DNA of 64,000 nt from Salinisphaera hydrothermalis (GCF_040361195.1 NZ_APNE01000006.1); one strand, 5' to 3'; shown: positions 25,340-34,558, numbered from the stretch's first letter. The notes: generated by a model not told the origin, from the letters alone. Translations and numbers: made by a program.

Positions 25340-25957
25340 TTATTCCAGTACGACGAGCCGGTTCGGCAGCTCGTTGCGTTCGTGCGTGGCCGGCACGGCT
25401 TCGGCGAGTCGCGCGCCGCAGGCTTCCACGCATTCGACGAAACCCGCCTCGGTCTCTCCGGCTGCGACCCGCGCGGTGAAGCGTTCGATGATCGCCGACC
25501 AGGCGGCGTTGTCGATGCGCTCCGCCACACCGTGGTCGGTGAGAATCTCGACATAGCGCTCGACCTCGGCCACGAAGATAAGTACGCCGGTGGCCGCAGC
25601 CGTCCGATGCAGGTTCTGCTCCAGGAACTGGCTGCGTGCGAGCGCTGCCGCGCGTGCATACCGCAGTCCTTTCGGGACCAGGCGCGGCGTGACGGCCGGC
25701 AGCTGGAAGATCACGCCGAGTACAACGAACACACCCCACTGCAAAAGCAGCAGCGTCCGCACGTCGAACCAGGCCGGGAAGAAGATCACGAGCCCCGGCA
25801 GCATCAGCGCCACGAGCGCGGCCCAGAACAATCCGATCCAGCGGTATTCATCCGCCTGCTGCGCAAGCACAGTCACCACTTCGGCATCGGTATCGCGTTC
25901 GATCCGGGTGACCGCGTCGGCCACCGCCTGGCGCGCTCGTTCGTTGAAAACCGTCAT
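25340..25957 (-). CDS. TPM-domain membrane protein
   Basis: The protein begins with a TPM-like helix-strand start (AVADAVTRIERDTDAEVVTVLA), then has two membrane segments (about residues 39-84). The rest of the TPM domain follows, including TGVLIFVAEVERYVEILTDHGVAERI and a C-terminal helix region. TPM domains occur in proteins that interact with membrane proteins or act as phosphatases; the role in bacteria is unclear. It follows the glycine-rich TPM protein by three bases and belongs to the lemA unit, a very common arrangement. Confidence 0.85.
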   Translation of the reverse strand: MTVFNERARQAVADAVTRIERDTDAEVVTVLAQQADEYRWIGLFWAALVALMLPGLVIFFPAWFDVRTLLLLQWGVFVVLGVIFQLPAVTPRLVPKGLRYARAAALARSQFLEQNLHRTAAATGVLIFVAEVERYVEILTDHGVAERIDNAAWSAIIERFTARVAAGETEAGFVECVEACGARLAEAVPATHERNELPNRLVVLE

Positions 25958-25960
25958 GGT

Positions 25961-26767
25961 CTACCAGCCTCCCGAGGCGCCGCCGCCTCCGAAACTGCCG
26001 CCGCCGCCGGAGAACCCGCCGCCGCCAAGGCCGCTGCCACCGAATCCACCGGAGCCGCCGCCGAAACCGCCGCTCATGGGGATGAACCAGGGAAAGAAAC
26101 CCCGGCGCCGTCGACGCCCGCCGCGACCCCCACCGCCCCCGCCGCCGAACAGCGCGATAATGGCGATCATCAGCACGAAGAACATCAACGTATGCCCCAG
26201 CGTCGGGCGGTTATCGTCGCGCTGATGTTGCTGGATACTTTTCGAGGCCTGGGCCACCAGCTCGGACGGCGGTTTACCGCCCAGCAGCTGTACGAGCGCC
26301 GCTGTGCCCTGTAATACGCCGGCATCGTAATCGCCTTTCTTGAAGGCCGGCTCGATCACCTGATGAATGATCACCGACGACTTGGCATCGGTGAGCTGAC
26401 CTTCCAGTCCGTAGCCGACCTCGATGCGGATCTTGTGCTCCTTCTTGGCGATGATGAGCAACGCACCGTTGTTCTTTTTCTTCTGGCCGATGCCCCAGGC
26501 GCGCCCGAGCTGATAGCCATAGGTCTCGATCGAGTCGCCGCCGAGATCGGGCAGCGTGACCACCACGAGCTGATCGCCATTGGCCTGTTCCAGCGCCGCC
26601 AGCATGCGCGTCAGGCGGGACGTCGCAGCCGGCGACAGCATGTGGGCGTCGTCCACCACGCGGCCGGTAAGCTTGGGGAAATCCGGCTTGGCGCTAGCCG
26701 CGATGGCCGTCGCCACCAACAGCAGCGCGACCAGCGCGACGAACGTCCGGCGCAGGCCGGCCCGCAT
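25961..26767 (-). CDS. TPM-domain protein, YgcG-like, glycine-rich C-terminus
   Basis: A Sec signal of about 26 residues is followed by a TPM domain (GRVVDDAHMLSPAATSRL, then LGGDSIETYGYQLGRAWGIG and IEVGYGLEGQLTD). One membrane segment follows (about residues 194-208). The last 60 residues are almost entirely glycine, serine and phenylalanine, as in YgcG/Psb32-type proteins. The domain probably faces the periplasm. It overlaps the end of lemA by one base and lies three bases before the second TPM gene, so lemA and the two TPM genes form one operon. Confidence 0.88.
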   Translation of the reverse strand: MRAGLRRTFVALVALLLVATAIAASAKPDFPKLTGRVVDDAHMLSPAATSRLTRMLAALEQANGDQLVVVTLPDLGGDSIETYGYQLGRAWGIGQKKKNNGALLIIAKKEHKIRIEVGYGLEGQLTDAKSSVIIHQVIEPAFKKGDYDAGVLQGTAALVQLLGGKPPSELVAQASKSIQQHQRDDNRPTLGHTLMFFVLMIAIIALFGGGGGGGRGGRRRRRGFFPWFIPMSGGFGGGSGGFGGSGLGGGGFSGGGGSFGGGGASGGW

Positions 26768-27414
26768 CAGAACGACACCTTGGGCGCCTGTTCCGCGTTC
26801 GGCGCGGACGCCTTGAAATTGGCGTGCGGTTTCATGTCGCTATACAGCAGCCAGTGCCAGATCCGGCCCGGGAACGTGACCAGATCGGTGTTGTACTTCT
26901 GTACCGCCTGAATATAGTCCCGCCGGGCCACGGCGATCCGGTTCTCGGTGCCTTCGAGCTGCGACTGCAGCGCCAGGAAATTCTGGTTGGATTTCAGATC
27001 CGGATAGCGCTCCGAGACCGCCAGCAGCCGGCCGAGCGCGCCCGACAAATGATCCTGCACCGACAGATAACGCTTGAGCTTGTCGGGATTATCGATCGTG
27101 CTGGCGTCGACCTGGATCGACGTGGCCTTGGCGCGCGCCTGGGTCACGGCCGTCAACGTCTCGCGCTCCTGCTTGGCGTAGCCCTTCACGGTCGATACCA
27201 GATTCGGAATCAGATCGGCCCGGCGCTGGTATTCGTTCTGCACCTGTGCCCAGGCCGCCTTCACCGCCTGATTATCGCGCGGAATGGTATTGACCCCACA
27301 GCCCGCCAAGAGGCCCACGAGAGCCAGAACCAGGAGCCAGCGCAGGCTCGTCAGGCGAGGCGCGGAAAACACGGGAGACGAAGCGGTCATCGAGATCGGC
27401 GATGGATGGGCCAT
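26767..27414 (-). CDS. lemA: LemA family lipoprotein
   Basis: A signal sequence with the lipobox LLAGC (about residue 39) precedes the LemA coiled-coil domain. That domain is recognisable from AQVQNEYQRRADLIPNLVSTVKGYA (residue 56 onwards) and the block LAVSERYPDLKSNQNFLALQ. LemA proteins are small membrane-associated helical proteins of unknown biochemical role, nearly always beside TPM proteins, as here. The start at 27414 lacks a clear ribosome site; an in-frame ATG at 27390 is an alternative and would still keep the signal. Confidence 0.9.
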   Translation of the reverse strand: MAHPSPISMTASSPVFSAPRLTSLRWLLVLALVGLLAGCGVNTIPRDNQAVKAAWAQVQNEYQRRADLIPNLVSTVKGYAKQERETLTAVTQARAKATSIQVDASTIDNPDKLKRYLSVQDHLSGALGRLLAVSERYPDLKSNQNFLALQSQLEGTENRIAVARRDYIQAVQKYNTDLVTFPGRIWHWLLYSDMKPHANFKASAPNAEQAPKVSF

Positions 27415-27510
27415 GCGCCGATAGTAAAGGTAACGCTGGCGGCGCGTCAGGAACCTTTGGCGTGTGCAGCGTTCCCAAACACATCCGGATAGCGCTGAAT
27501 GGGAGATGAA

Positions 27511-28098
27511 ATGACGGCACGAGTACTGACAACGCTGTTGCTGAGCTTCGCCGTGGGCACCGCTGTCGCTGCCAACGGATCGGCGACCGGTTCGAAATCG
27601 GCGCCGACGTTAACCGTCAATGACAGTGTGACGATTGGCGCCGCGCCCGACATCGTCTGGTCCACGGTGCGCGACTACGATGCCCCCAGCGTCTGGGACC
27701 CGTCCATTACGAGCACCACGCTCACGCACGGCAAGAACAACAGCCCGGGCGCACGCCGACACATGACCACCGATGAGGGTGCCACTATCGACGACACGCT
27801 CACGGCCTGGAATGCCCACAAGCGCGAGTTCGCGACGCGCACGATTCACCCGGCGCTGCCGGTACGTCATTATCGCCAACGCATTCGCGTAGAACCGACC
27901 CGGTCCGGCGCCCGGCTGCTCTGGCAGGCCAGCTTCCAGGCCGCGCCGGACACTGATCCGGCGAAAGCGCGCGAGGCCGTTAAACACCGGATTCATCGCG
28001 CGTTGCTGCACGTCAAGCACATGCTCGGTACCAACAACAACCCGTCCGCGGTGCCATCCGCTCCGTCCGACAAGACGGCCGACAATTCCGGGCTATAG
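27511..28098 (+). CDS. SRPBCC (polyketide cyclase/START-like) exported protein
   Basis: The ATG at 27511 is preceded by GGGAG and starts a Sec signal of about 20 residues (ending AVAAN). The mature protein has the SRPBCC fold pattern: VTIGAAPDIVWSTVRDYDAP, a middle strand region with the conserved tryptophan WDPSI, then a long C-terminal helix (about residues 145-170). SRPBCC proteins have a deep hydrophobic pocket for lipids or aromatic ligands. A periplasmic location is unusual but not rare. The last bases overlap the convergent gene by six bases. Confidence 0.75.
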   Translation: MTARVLTTLLLSFAVGTAVAANGSATGSKSAPTLTVNDSVTIGAAPDIVWSTVRDYDAPSVWDPSITSTTLTHGKNNSPGARRHMTTDEGATIDDTLTAWNAHKREFATRTIHPALPVRHYRQRIRVEPTRSGARLLWQASFQAAPDTDPAKAREAVKHRIHRALLHVKHMLGTNNNPSAVPSAPSDKTADNSGL

Positions 28099-28797
28099 CG
28101 ACAGTTGAGGATTGATCGGCTCGTGGGTAAACGGGGTGGCCTTGGCGAGCGCCATCCAGTGGCGCGTTTCCAGGCTGTAGTCACCGATCGGCGCGGTGCG
28201 CGCGATCCGAAAGCCGGCCTCGGGTGATACCAGGCCGACCCCGTAGTCGGCGGGTATCTCGTCAGGATCGGCAATGCCGTCGGCGATCACCAGATAAATA
28301 GCAGCCGCCAGCTCGCGATAGCGCTCGATCTTGCCACCTCGAAGTTCACCCAGCAGATCGGCGCGCTTGACCTTGATTTCATGAACCTGCGGCGCGAGAT
28401 GATCAGCGCGCAGCCCGCGCACCAGCGAAAACACATCTGGTTTGCAGGAACGCCATCGACCCTCGTGCTCGGTACGGACCGACAGTTCGGTGAATACCAG
28501 CCGCCCCGCGGCCGCCAGGTGGGCCGCCACCGCTTCGGTGGCCCGACTATGCGCATCGCGCGCCGCCCGATTGCGCTTCAAGCCGTCGCCGAGCGCCCCC
28601 CGGCCGGCATCCGTGAGCGCGAGGCAGCTCGCGGCATCGTCGTCTCCCCGTTCAATGACGAGCCCCCAGCGCAGCAGATCGATATCGATATTGTCGTGGC
28701 ACGCCCAGCCCTGCGAACGCCAGTAATGGCGCAAGCGCGTGGCATGGGCGCGCGGTAGTGGCGCCGGTGGGGCGTCGTTGACCGCTGGCGCACTCAT
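28093..28797 (-). CDS. Hypothetical protein with candidate PD-(D/E)XK nuclease fold, MmcB-like
   Basis: Residues about 1-75 look like a winged-helix module (LRHYWRSQGWACHDNIDIDLL). The C-terminal half has a nuclease-like motif: P120-D121 in CKPDVFSLV and E140-I-K142 in HEIKVKRADLLGE, with E104 upstream as a possible further ligand. This spacing matches the PD-(D/E)XK superfamily and resembles the MmcB DNA-repair family. The assignment is my reading of motifs, not a database match. It overlaps the start of the MATE exporter gene upstream by four bases (ATGA), so the two are co-transcribed. Confidence 0.6.
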   Translation of the reverse strand: MSAPAVNDAPPAPLPRAHATRLRHYWRSQGWACHDNIDIDLLRWGLVIERGDDDAASCLALTDAGRGALGDGLKRNRAARDAHSRATEAVAAHLAAAGRLVFTELSVRTEHEGRWRSCKPDVFSLVRGLRADHLAPQVHEIKVKRADLLGELRGGKIERYRELAAAIYLVIADGIADPDEIPADYGVGLVSPEAGFRIARTAPIGDYSLETRHWMALAKATPFTHEPINPQLSL

Positions 28798-30149
28798 GAC
28801 CGGCGCTGCCCTTCGTCGTCCACGCCCGCAAGACTGGCGCGAAAGATCAGCCAGGCCATGACGCCGGCGAGAATATTACCGGCCAGTGCGCCCAGTGCCG
28901 TGGTCGTCATGCTGCCGGCAAACACGCCGGCCGCCACACACGGCAGATAGCACACGAACAACCGCGCGAACGAAATCAGCATCGCACGCACCGGCCAGCC
29001 GAGCGCGTTCGAGGCCGAGACCACGATCATGCAGATGCCCAGCAGCGCATAGCTCGGCAGCATGAATCGGATCAGCTGGGTCAGATCGTGTTGCACGGTC
29101 GGGTTGCCGGCCAGCGCCCCGGCCACCCAGGGTGCGGCGATCGCCATCGCGATACCGAACACGAGCTGCCAGATCAGCACCGCCTGAAAAGCGATATGCG
29201 TCAACGCGCGGATGCGCGGCCAGTTGTTGGCGCCGTAACAATGGCCCAGCCACGGCGGCAGCGACATGGTCAACCCCAGCACCACCATCAACGACATGGT
29301 CTCGAGCCGGCTCTGCAGGCCCCAGGCCGCCACCGCGGGATCGCCCAGCGTGGCCACCAGGCCGGTCGCCGTCATTGCGGCCAACGGCGGCATGAGCTGG
29401 CTGATCATGGCCGGACCGGCGATGGTCGCAAACGGCCGCGTCGAGCGCCGCGCTTCCGCACCCAGCCCGGATAGCGACAGCCAATCCTGGTCGGCCAGCC
29501 GCCACACCAGAATCACCAGCCCGATGAGAAACGCGATGATCGTGGCGATCGCCGCCCCCGGCAGGCCAAAACCGCCGATCGGCCCCCAGCCGAAGATCAT
29601 CAACGGATCGAGGGCCAGATTGCACAGACTGGTAAGCACCATGAGCATGCCGGGCAAGCGCGTTTTATTGTGCGCACGAAACAACGTGTAGCCGAAATAA
29701 AGCAGCGCTGATAGCCAGTTGGCGACCAATTGCAGCGCCCAGTACGGCGTGATCCGCTTCAGGTTTTCGGCGCTCGCACCCAGCTGCGCGAAGATCAGGC
29801 CGTGCGCGAACCAGAGGACGATCGCTACAACGCCAACCGTCACACTCCCGCCGATCAGCACCAGCGAGCCGAGGCGCCGGGATCGCTCGATGTCGTTCGC
29901 GCCGATGGTGCGCGAAATCAGGGCGGCGATAGCGATACCCAGACCGACCTGGATGCCGATCATGAGAAACGTCACCGGGAAGGTGAACGATTGCGCCGCC
30001 AGCGGCCCCGTGCCGAGGCGCGCCACGAAGGCCGCATCAACCAGCTGGAAGCCCAGCAGCGACAGCACGCCGATCGCCATCGGCCAGGTCTGCGAGAACA
30101 ACTGACGCCGCAACGACCACAGGCTGGCGTAGGCGGAGGTTTCCGACAC
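28794..30149 (-). CDS. MATE family multidrug/Na+ efflux transporter
   Basis: The 451-residue protein has 12 membrane segments arranged as two similar halves. Each half begins with the family pattern, as in TWPMAIGVLSLLGFQLVDAAFVARLG and the later TIAGPAMISQLMPPLAAMTATGLVATLG. MATE proteins expel cationic drugs or metabolites using Na+ or H+ gradients. The C-terminal half contains GLTMSLPPWLGHCYGANNW, a typical MATE loop. The nuclease-like gene overlaps its stop. Substrate cannot be inferred. Confidence 0.88.
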   Translation of the reverse strand: MSETSAYASLWSLRRQLFSQTWPMAIGVLSLLGFQLVDAAFVARLGTGPLAAQSFTFPVTFLMIGIQVGLGIAIAALISRTIGANDIERSRRLGSLVLIGGSVTVGVVAIVLWFAHGLIFAQLGASAENLKRITPYWALQLVANWLSALLYFGYTLFRAHNKTRLPGMLMVLTSLCNLALDPLMIFGWGPIGGFGLPGAAIATIIAFLIGLVILVWRLADQDWLSLSGLGAEARRSTRPFATIAGPAMISQLMPPLAAMTATGLVATLGDPAVAAWGLQSRLETMSLMVVLGLTMSLPPWLGHCYGANNWPRIRALTHIAFQAVLIWQLVFGIAMAIAAPWVAGALAGNPTVQHDLTQLIRFMLPSYALLGICMIVVSASNALGWPVRAMLISFARLFVCYLPCVAAGVFAGSMTTTALGALAGNILAGVMAWLIFRASLAGVDDEGQRRS

Positions 30150-30258
30150 GCGGGCCTCAGGAAAGAGAAAAGATTGCGCGTCATTCTACGCCAAGCACGC
30201 GAACCCGGTGCCATGCGGCTACACTGTCGGCCTTTATTCGAGCCCGGAAGTCCCGACC

Positions 30259-30954
30259 ATGACCGAGCCCGCCGCGCGGGCCGAGGCCCGCTGGCCTCGC
30301 GCCGTGATCTTCGACCTGGACGGCACGCTAATCGACAGCGCGCCCGATATCGCAGCCGCTGTCAACGCGACGCTGGCCGAACACGGCATCGAGATCGATG
30401 CGGCCACCGCCCGGCACCATCTCGGCGACGGCGCGCGTAAACTCATCGAGCGCGTGCTTGCCGCCCACCAAGTCGATGCCGATCACGACAAGCTCGATCG
30501 CCTGACCGCAGTATTCACCGAGCGCTATCAAGCCGTGCCCTGTCGCGACAGCGTGGTTTTCGACGGGGCCTGCGATGCGCTGAGCGCTTTACAGGCGAAC
30601 GACGTGAAACTGGCCGTGTGCACCAACAAGCCGCAGGCGATCGCCGATCGCGTGGTGGCGCATCTCGGGCTCGACCACTATATCGACGTCGTCGTGGGGG
30701 CCGGTGCCTACCCGCTCAAACCCGATCCGGCGCCACTCTACGTCTGCCTTGAAGCGCTGGATTGTGACGCCGATGCCGCGGTTTATGTGGGCGACATGGC
30801 CGTGGACCGCCAGGCCGGCCATGCCGCCGGGCTGCCTGTCGTCCTGGCTGAATTCGGCTATGCGGCGGGCCCGGTAGCCGACTTGGGCGCGGATGGCGTC
30901 ATCAGTCATTGGCGCGGCCTCGACGCGGCGGTCGCCGCGCTGCGCAGCCATTGA
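30259..30954 (+). CDS. gph: HAD hydrolase, phosphoglycolate phosphatase
   Basis: HAD motifs are present: FDLDGTLIDSAPDI (motif I), VCTNKP (motif II), the lysine in LKPDPAPL (motif III) and VGDMAVDRQAG (motif IV). The alpha-helical cap region matches the Gph type. Gph removes phosphate from 2-phosphoglycolate formed in DNA repair or oxygenation. The ATG at 30259 is chosen because it lies just before the first motif; an upstream in-frame ATG (30208) would add 17 residues with no role. The usual motif IV reads GDxxxD, and D-M-A-V-D is intact here. Confidence 0.85.
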   Translation: MTEPAARAEARWPRAVIFDLDGTLIDSAPDIAAAVNATLAEHGIEIDAATARHHLGDGARKLIERVLAAHQVDADHDKLDRLTAVFTERYQAVPCRDSVVFDGACDALSALQANDVKLAVCTNKPQAIADRVVAHLGLDHYIDVVVGAGAYPLKPDPAPLYVCLEALDCDADAAVYVGDMAVDRQAGHAAGLPVVLAEFGYAAGPVADLGADGVISHWRGLDAAVAALRSH

Positions 30955-31003
30955 ATTAGCCGGCGTGCAGGTGTAAATAGCCCCGATTACCCTCGTACGC
31001 GAT

Positions 31004-31999
31004 ATGGTTTTGCGCGACTCCGCATTCGCCGTTGACGATTGGCCGGCCTGGCCGACCTACGGGCTGTCCGACGATCTACTGCCCGCGCTACGCCACTGGG
31101 TGCAGCACGACGAGGTCGCAGCCATTGCCACGCTGGTTCACATCAGCGGCTCGTCGCCGCGCCCGCTGGGCAGCGAAATGGCGATCAGCGCACGCGGCGA
31201 CATCGCTGGCTATGTCTCGGGCGGCTGCGTCGAAGGCACGGTCGCCGTCCAGGCCGAGTCGGTGCTGGCCGACGGCCGACCCAAATTACTGGATTACGGC
31301 GCTGGCAGCCCGGTACTCGACGTGCAGCTGACCTGCGGCGGGCGCATCGGCATTTTCCTGCGGCGCATCGGTGATCTGGCGCAATGCGTGGCCCAACACG
31401 ACAATGCGCGCCGCGAACGCGCCGAGCTGTTCGTCGACATCGACTTCGATAGCGGCGATGCCGTCGCGCACCGCGAGCCCAAGCCTCGCGCCGAGGGCCA
31501 AGGCTTTCGCCAGCACTATCCGCCGCCTACACGCCTGATGCTGGTCGGCGGCGATCCGGTCACGCTCGCGATTGGTGAACTGGCCACCCTGATGGGCGTC
31601 GAAGTCGGCCTGATTCGGCCCTATGGACCGAGCGCGCCCCCGCCGGGCATGGCCCTGTGCCACTACGACACCCGCGCGCTGGCCAGCGCCCTCCCCGATC
31701 TGCCGCTGGATGCCTGGACAGCCGTCTATAGCCTCACGCACGACATGGCCGACGATCAGAGCGTGATTAGCCATGCCCTGCGTTCCCCGGCTTTTCGGGT
31801 CGGCGTGCTGGGCAGCCGGCGCAAGGCCGAGCAGCGGCGCGTGGATCTGCACGCGGATGGTTTCGACGATGCCGACCTCGCGCGGCTCGACATGCCGGCC
31901 GGGCTGGACATCGGTGCGACCGGCCCGCGCGAGATCGCGCTCTCGATCCTCGCGGAGATCACCGCCCATCGACCCCGCGCCCGCCCGGTCGCGTTTTGA
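31004..31999 (+). CDS. xdhC: XdhC-family molybdenum cofactor maturation protein
   Basis: The N-terminal XdhC/CoxI domain is clear from ATLVHISGSSPRPLGSEMAI and SGGCVEGTV. The C-terminal Rossmann-like domain begins LMLVGGDPVTLAIGELA, and the end ARLDMPAGLDIGATGPREIALSILAEI is typical. XdhC binds molybdenum cofactor, guides its sulfuration and inserts it into hydroxylases of the xanthine oxidase family. The gene lies upstream of a MocA-like gene and paoABC, so it is very probably the dedicated chaperone for PaoC, equivalent to E. coli PaoD. Confidence 0.9.
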   Translation: MVLRDSAFAVDDWPAWPTYGLSDDLLPALRHWVQHDEVAAIATLVHISGSSPRPLGSEMAISARGDIAGYVSGGCVEGTVAVQAESVLADGRPKLLDYGAGSPVLDVQLTCGGRIGIFLRRIGDLAQCVAQHDNARRERAELFVDIDFDSGDAVAHREPKPRAEGQGFRQHYPPPTRLMLVGGDPVTLAIGELATLMGVEVGLIRPYGPSAPPPGMALCHYDTRALASALPDLPLDAWTAVYSLTHDMADDQSVISHALRSPAFRVGVLGSRRKAEQRRVDLHADGFDDADLARLDMPAGLDIGATGPREIALSILAEITAHRPRARPVAF

Positions 32000-32057
32000 T
32001 CGTGCACTCGTCGCCATCCGGGCGAGCGAGATCGATCCTCGCCGGGCTGGAGAACCG

Positions 32058-32708
32058 GTGCGAAGGTTGCTGCCGCCGCAAGCGCCAGCGTTTCACCGCG
32101 TTCACGGGCGCGCCCCATTGACCACAATCGTGCTCGCCGCCGGCCGCTCGCGCCGATTTGGCTGGGCGAACAAGCTATTGGCGCCCGTTAACGGCCGGCC
32201 CCTGATCGCGGTGACGCTGGCAAATGTGCTGGCGGCCACGCGCGGTCCCGTGGTGCTGGTGGTCGATCATCAAGCTCGAGCACTGCGTGCGGCACTCGTG
32301 CGTCACGGTCTTCTCGACCGGCGCCTTCACATCGTCTACGAGCCGGGCCTGCGACGTGACATGAGCCGGTCGCGTACGCGAGGCGTCGCGGCCGCGCCCC
32401 GTCTTTCAACTTCGTTGCAGATTCATCTAGCCGACGTACCGGGCATCGACGCCCGAACAGTGGGCCGAATGCGTCGCGCGATTCAGGCCGGCGCGGCGGC
32501 GGCGCGCCCCTGGCACGCCGCCTGTCCCGGCCACCCCGTACGTTTTCGGATCGATCGGGCGCTGGGCCCGGAACCCATCACCCATCGCGATCCGCAGACG
32601 TACCTCAAAAAGCTCCCCGCCGACGCTTGGAGCGAAATCGCCGGCTCTCGGGCATGCGTCAACGATATTGATCGACGGCAAATGCTACGCAATATCATTT
32701 ACGAATAG
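32058..32708 (+). CDS. mocA: MocA/MobA-like nucleotidyltransferase
   Basis: The nucleotide-binding start TTIVLAAGRSRRFGWANKLL matches the MobA/MocA family, and HLADVPGID holds the metal-binding aspartate. MocA joins CMP to molybdopterin to make the MCD cofactor used by PaoC-type enzymes. The GTG at 32058 has GGAG five bases upstream and gives 216 residues; a TTG at 32118 would begin exactly at the motif. The usual MSSSL block reads MSRSRTRG here, a mild divergence. The gene lies 58 bases after xdhC and before paoA, so cytidylyltransferase service to PaoC is the likely role. Confidence 0.78.
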   Translation: MRRLLPPQAPAFHRVHGRAPLTTIVLAAGRSRRFGWANKLLAPVNGRPLIAVTLANVLAATRGPVVLVVDHQARALRAALVRHGLLDRRLHIVYEPGLRRDMSRSRTRGVAAAPRLSTSLQIHLADVPGIDARTVGRMRRAIQAGAAAARPWHAACPGHPVRFRIDRALGPEPITHRDPQTYLKKLPADAWSEIAGSRACVNDIDRRQMLRNIIYE

Positions 32709-32876
32709 ATCGCATCAAAAATTTTCGCTCACCAAAATATCCGTAATACTGACGTTTTATTGCCTATAAACCGCGCTTAATAACGCGGTCGATATTGACG
32801 ATTACCCGTCCCGTACGAATGGTTGGTCATCGAGCCAGATGCCGGCGCCTCACGGCTCGGCCACGGAGGGAGCCTC

Positions 32877-33548
32877 ATGACCGACGATTCCGATTCGACG
32901 CAAAGCCAAGACGCGACGTCGTCACCCGATACGGCGGCCCCGTATTCGCCGTCGCGTCGACGCTTCATCAAGAACATAGGGCTGTCGGGACTGGCCGCGG
33001 GTGCGGCCAGCACCGGGTTCGGCAATGCCGTGGCCGCCGAGACAGCCGATGCAGACACCCACGGGCCGGCCGCCGGTACTCAGCGCGTGAGCTTCAAGAT
33101 CAACGGCGAGCCAACTCAGCTGGATGTCACGCCGAATACCGTGCTGCTGGATGCCATCCGCCACAACCTCGCCATGCCCGGCACCAAGAAAGGCTGCGAT
33201 CACGGTCAGTGCGGCGCCTGCAACGTCCACGTCAACGGCACGGTGATCAATTCCTGTCTGAGTCTGGCCGTAATGCACGACGGCGACGAAATCACCACGG
33301 TCGAGGGGCTGGGCGACGCGGACAATCTTGGCGCGCTTCAACGGGCATTCCTCGAGCACGACGGCTACCAGTGCGGTTATTGCACGGCCGGCCAGATGAT
33401 GACCGCTTGCTCCATCCTCGCCGACAAGCGCATCGGCACGTCCGATCGGGACGTCCGGGATGCCATGAGCGGCAACATCTGTCGTTGTGGTGCCTACAAG
33501 AACATCGTGGCGGCCATCCAGGACGCCCGCGGCAAGGTGTCGGGGTAG
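32877..33548 (+). CDS. paoA: Periplasmic aldehyde oxidoreductase, [2Fe-2S] subunit PaoA
   Basis: The ATG at 32877 follows GGAGGGAG and starts a twin-arginine signal (SRRRFIKNIG, about residues 27-36), so the complex is exported folded. The plant-type ferredoxin domain has CDHGQCGACNVHVNG, and the second cluster domain has GYQCGYCTAGQMM and NICRCGAYKNI. Together they bind two [2Fe-2S] centres that carry electrons from the molybdenum site. About 223 residues is the normal PaoA size. paoB follows five bases later. The 168 bases before the gene hold an AT-rich promoter-like region. Confidence 0.93.
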   Translation: MTDDSDSTQSQDATSSPDTAAPYSPSRRRFIKNIGLSGLAAGAASTGFGNAVAAETADADTHGPAAGTQRVSFKINGEPTQLDVTPNTVLLDAIRHNLAMPGTKKGCDHGQCGACNVHVNGTVINSCLSLAVMHDGDEITTVEGLGDADNLGALQRAFLEHDGYQCGYCTAGQMMTACSILADKRIGTSDRDVRDAMSGNICRCGAYKNIVAAIQDARGKVSG

Positions 33549-33552
33549 CGAT

Positions 33553-34536
33553 ATGCGAGATTTCTCCTACGACCGCGCCGATAATGTCGGTGCTGCCATC
33601 AAGTCCCATGTTTCGGGCGCCGATTCGGCCTATATCGCGGGCGGGACGACCCTGCTCGATCTGGCCAAGCTGGAAGTGATGCGCCCCGGCCATATCGTGG
33701 ATGTTCGCCGGACCGGCCTCGACCGGATCGAGCGCCTCGACGATGGCCGCCTGCGCATCGGCACAAACGTCACCAATACCGACCTCGCCTACCACGAGGA
33801 CGTCACGACGCATTACAAGCTGCTGTCCGAGGCCTTGTTGTCGGGCGCGTCCACTTCGATCCGCAACAAGGCCACCACCGGCGGCAACGTGATGCAGCGT
33901 TGTCGTTGCTCGTACTTCCGCGACAATGTCTCGCCCTGCAACAAGCGGGATCCCGGGTCGGGCTGTGCCGCCATCGACGGCCACAGCCGCAGCGTTTATG
34001 CCGTGCTCGGTACGTCGAAGCAGTGCATCGTCGCGCACCCGTCCGATATGTGCGTGGCCATGGCAGCCATTGGCGCAACGGTGAGCGTGGCGGGCCCGAA
34101 CGGCAAACGCGACATCGATTTTGGCGATTTCCATCTCCTGCCCGGCGATACGCCGTGGAGGGAGCATGCGCTCGCGTCCGATGAGATGATCACCCATGTC
34201 ACGCTCGATGCCCCGATCGACGGCGCCAAGTCGCACTACCTGAAGCTGCGTGACCGGGCGTCGTATCAGTTCGCGCTGGCATCGTCGGGCGTGATCGTTG
34301 CGACCGAGGGCGGTGTGATCCGGCATGCGCGTATCGCGCTCGGCGGCGTCGGCACCAAGCCCTGGCGGGCCGAGCGCGCCGAACGGTATCTGGTCGGCAA
34401 ACCGGCCACCGCCGACAACTTCGGCCATGCCGCGAACATGGCCTTGGCCGAAGCCCGCCCGACCGAGGATAACGCCTTCAAGATTCCACTCGGGCGCCAG
34501 GCCATCGTCCGCAGCTTGACCACGGTCACCGCCTAG
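33553..34536 (+). CDS. paoB: Periplasmic aldehyde oxidoreductase, FAD and [4Fe-4S] subunit PaoB
   Basis: The 327-residue protein has the FAD-binding pattern YIAGGTTLLDLAKLEVMRP near the start. An inserted cysteine cluster at about residues 115-140 (MQRCRCSYFRDNVSPCNKR, then GSGCAAI) binds a [4Fe-4S] centre in PaoB and related 4-hydroxybenzoyl-CoA reductase subunits. It carries no signal of its own and would be exported with PaoA. The ATG at 33553 sits five bases after the paoA stop. The C-terminal CO-dehydrogenase-flavoprotein domain (LASSGVIVATEGG, ALGGVGTKPWRAE) is intact. Confidence 0.93.
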   Translation: MRDFSYDRADNVGAAIKSHVSGADSAYIAGGTTLLDLAKLEVMRPGHIVDVRRTGLDRIERLDDGRLRIGTNVTNTDLAYHEDVTTHYKLLSEALLSGASTSIRNKATTGGNVMQRCRCSYFRDNVSPCNKRDPGSGCAAIDGHSRSVYAVLGTSKQCIVAHPSDMCVAMAAIGATVSVAGPNGKRDIDFGDFHLLPGDTPWREHALASDEMITHVTLDAPIDGAKSHYLKLRDRASYQFALASSGVIVATEGGVIRHARIALGGVGTKPWRAERAERYLVGKPATADNFGHAANMALAEARPTEDNAFKIPLGRQAIVRSLTTVTA

Positions 34537-34558
34537 AGGCCGAGGAGCGCATATCTCA

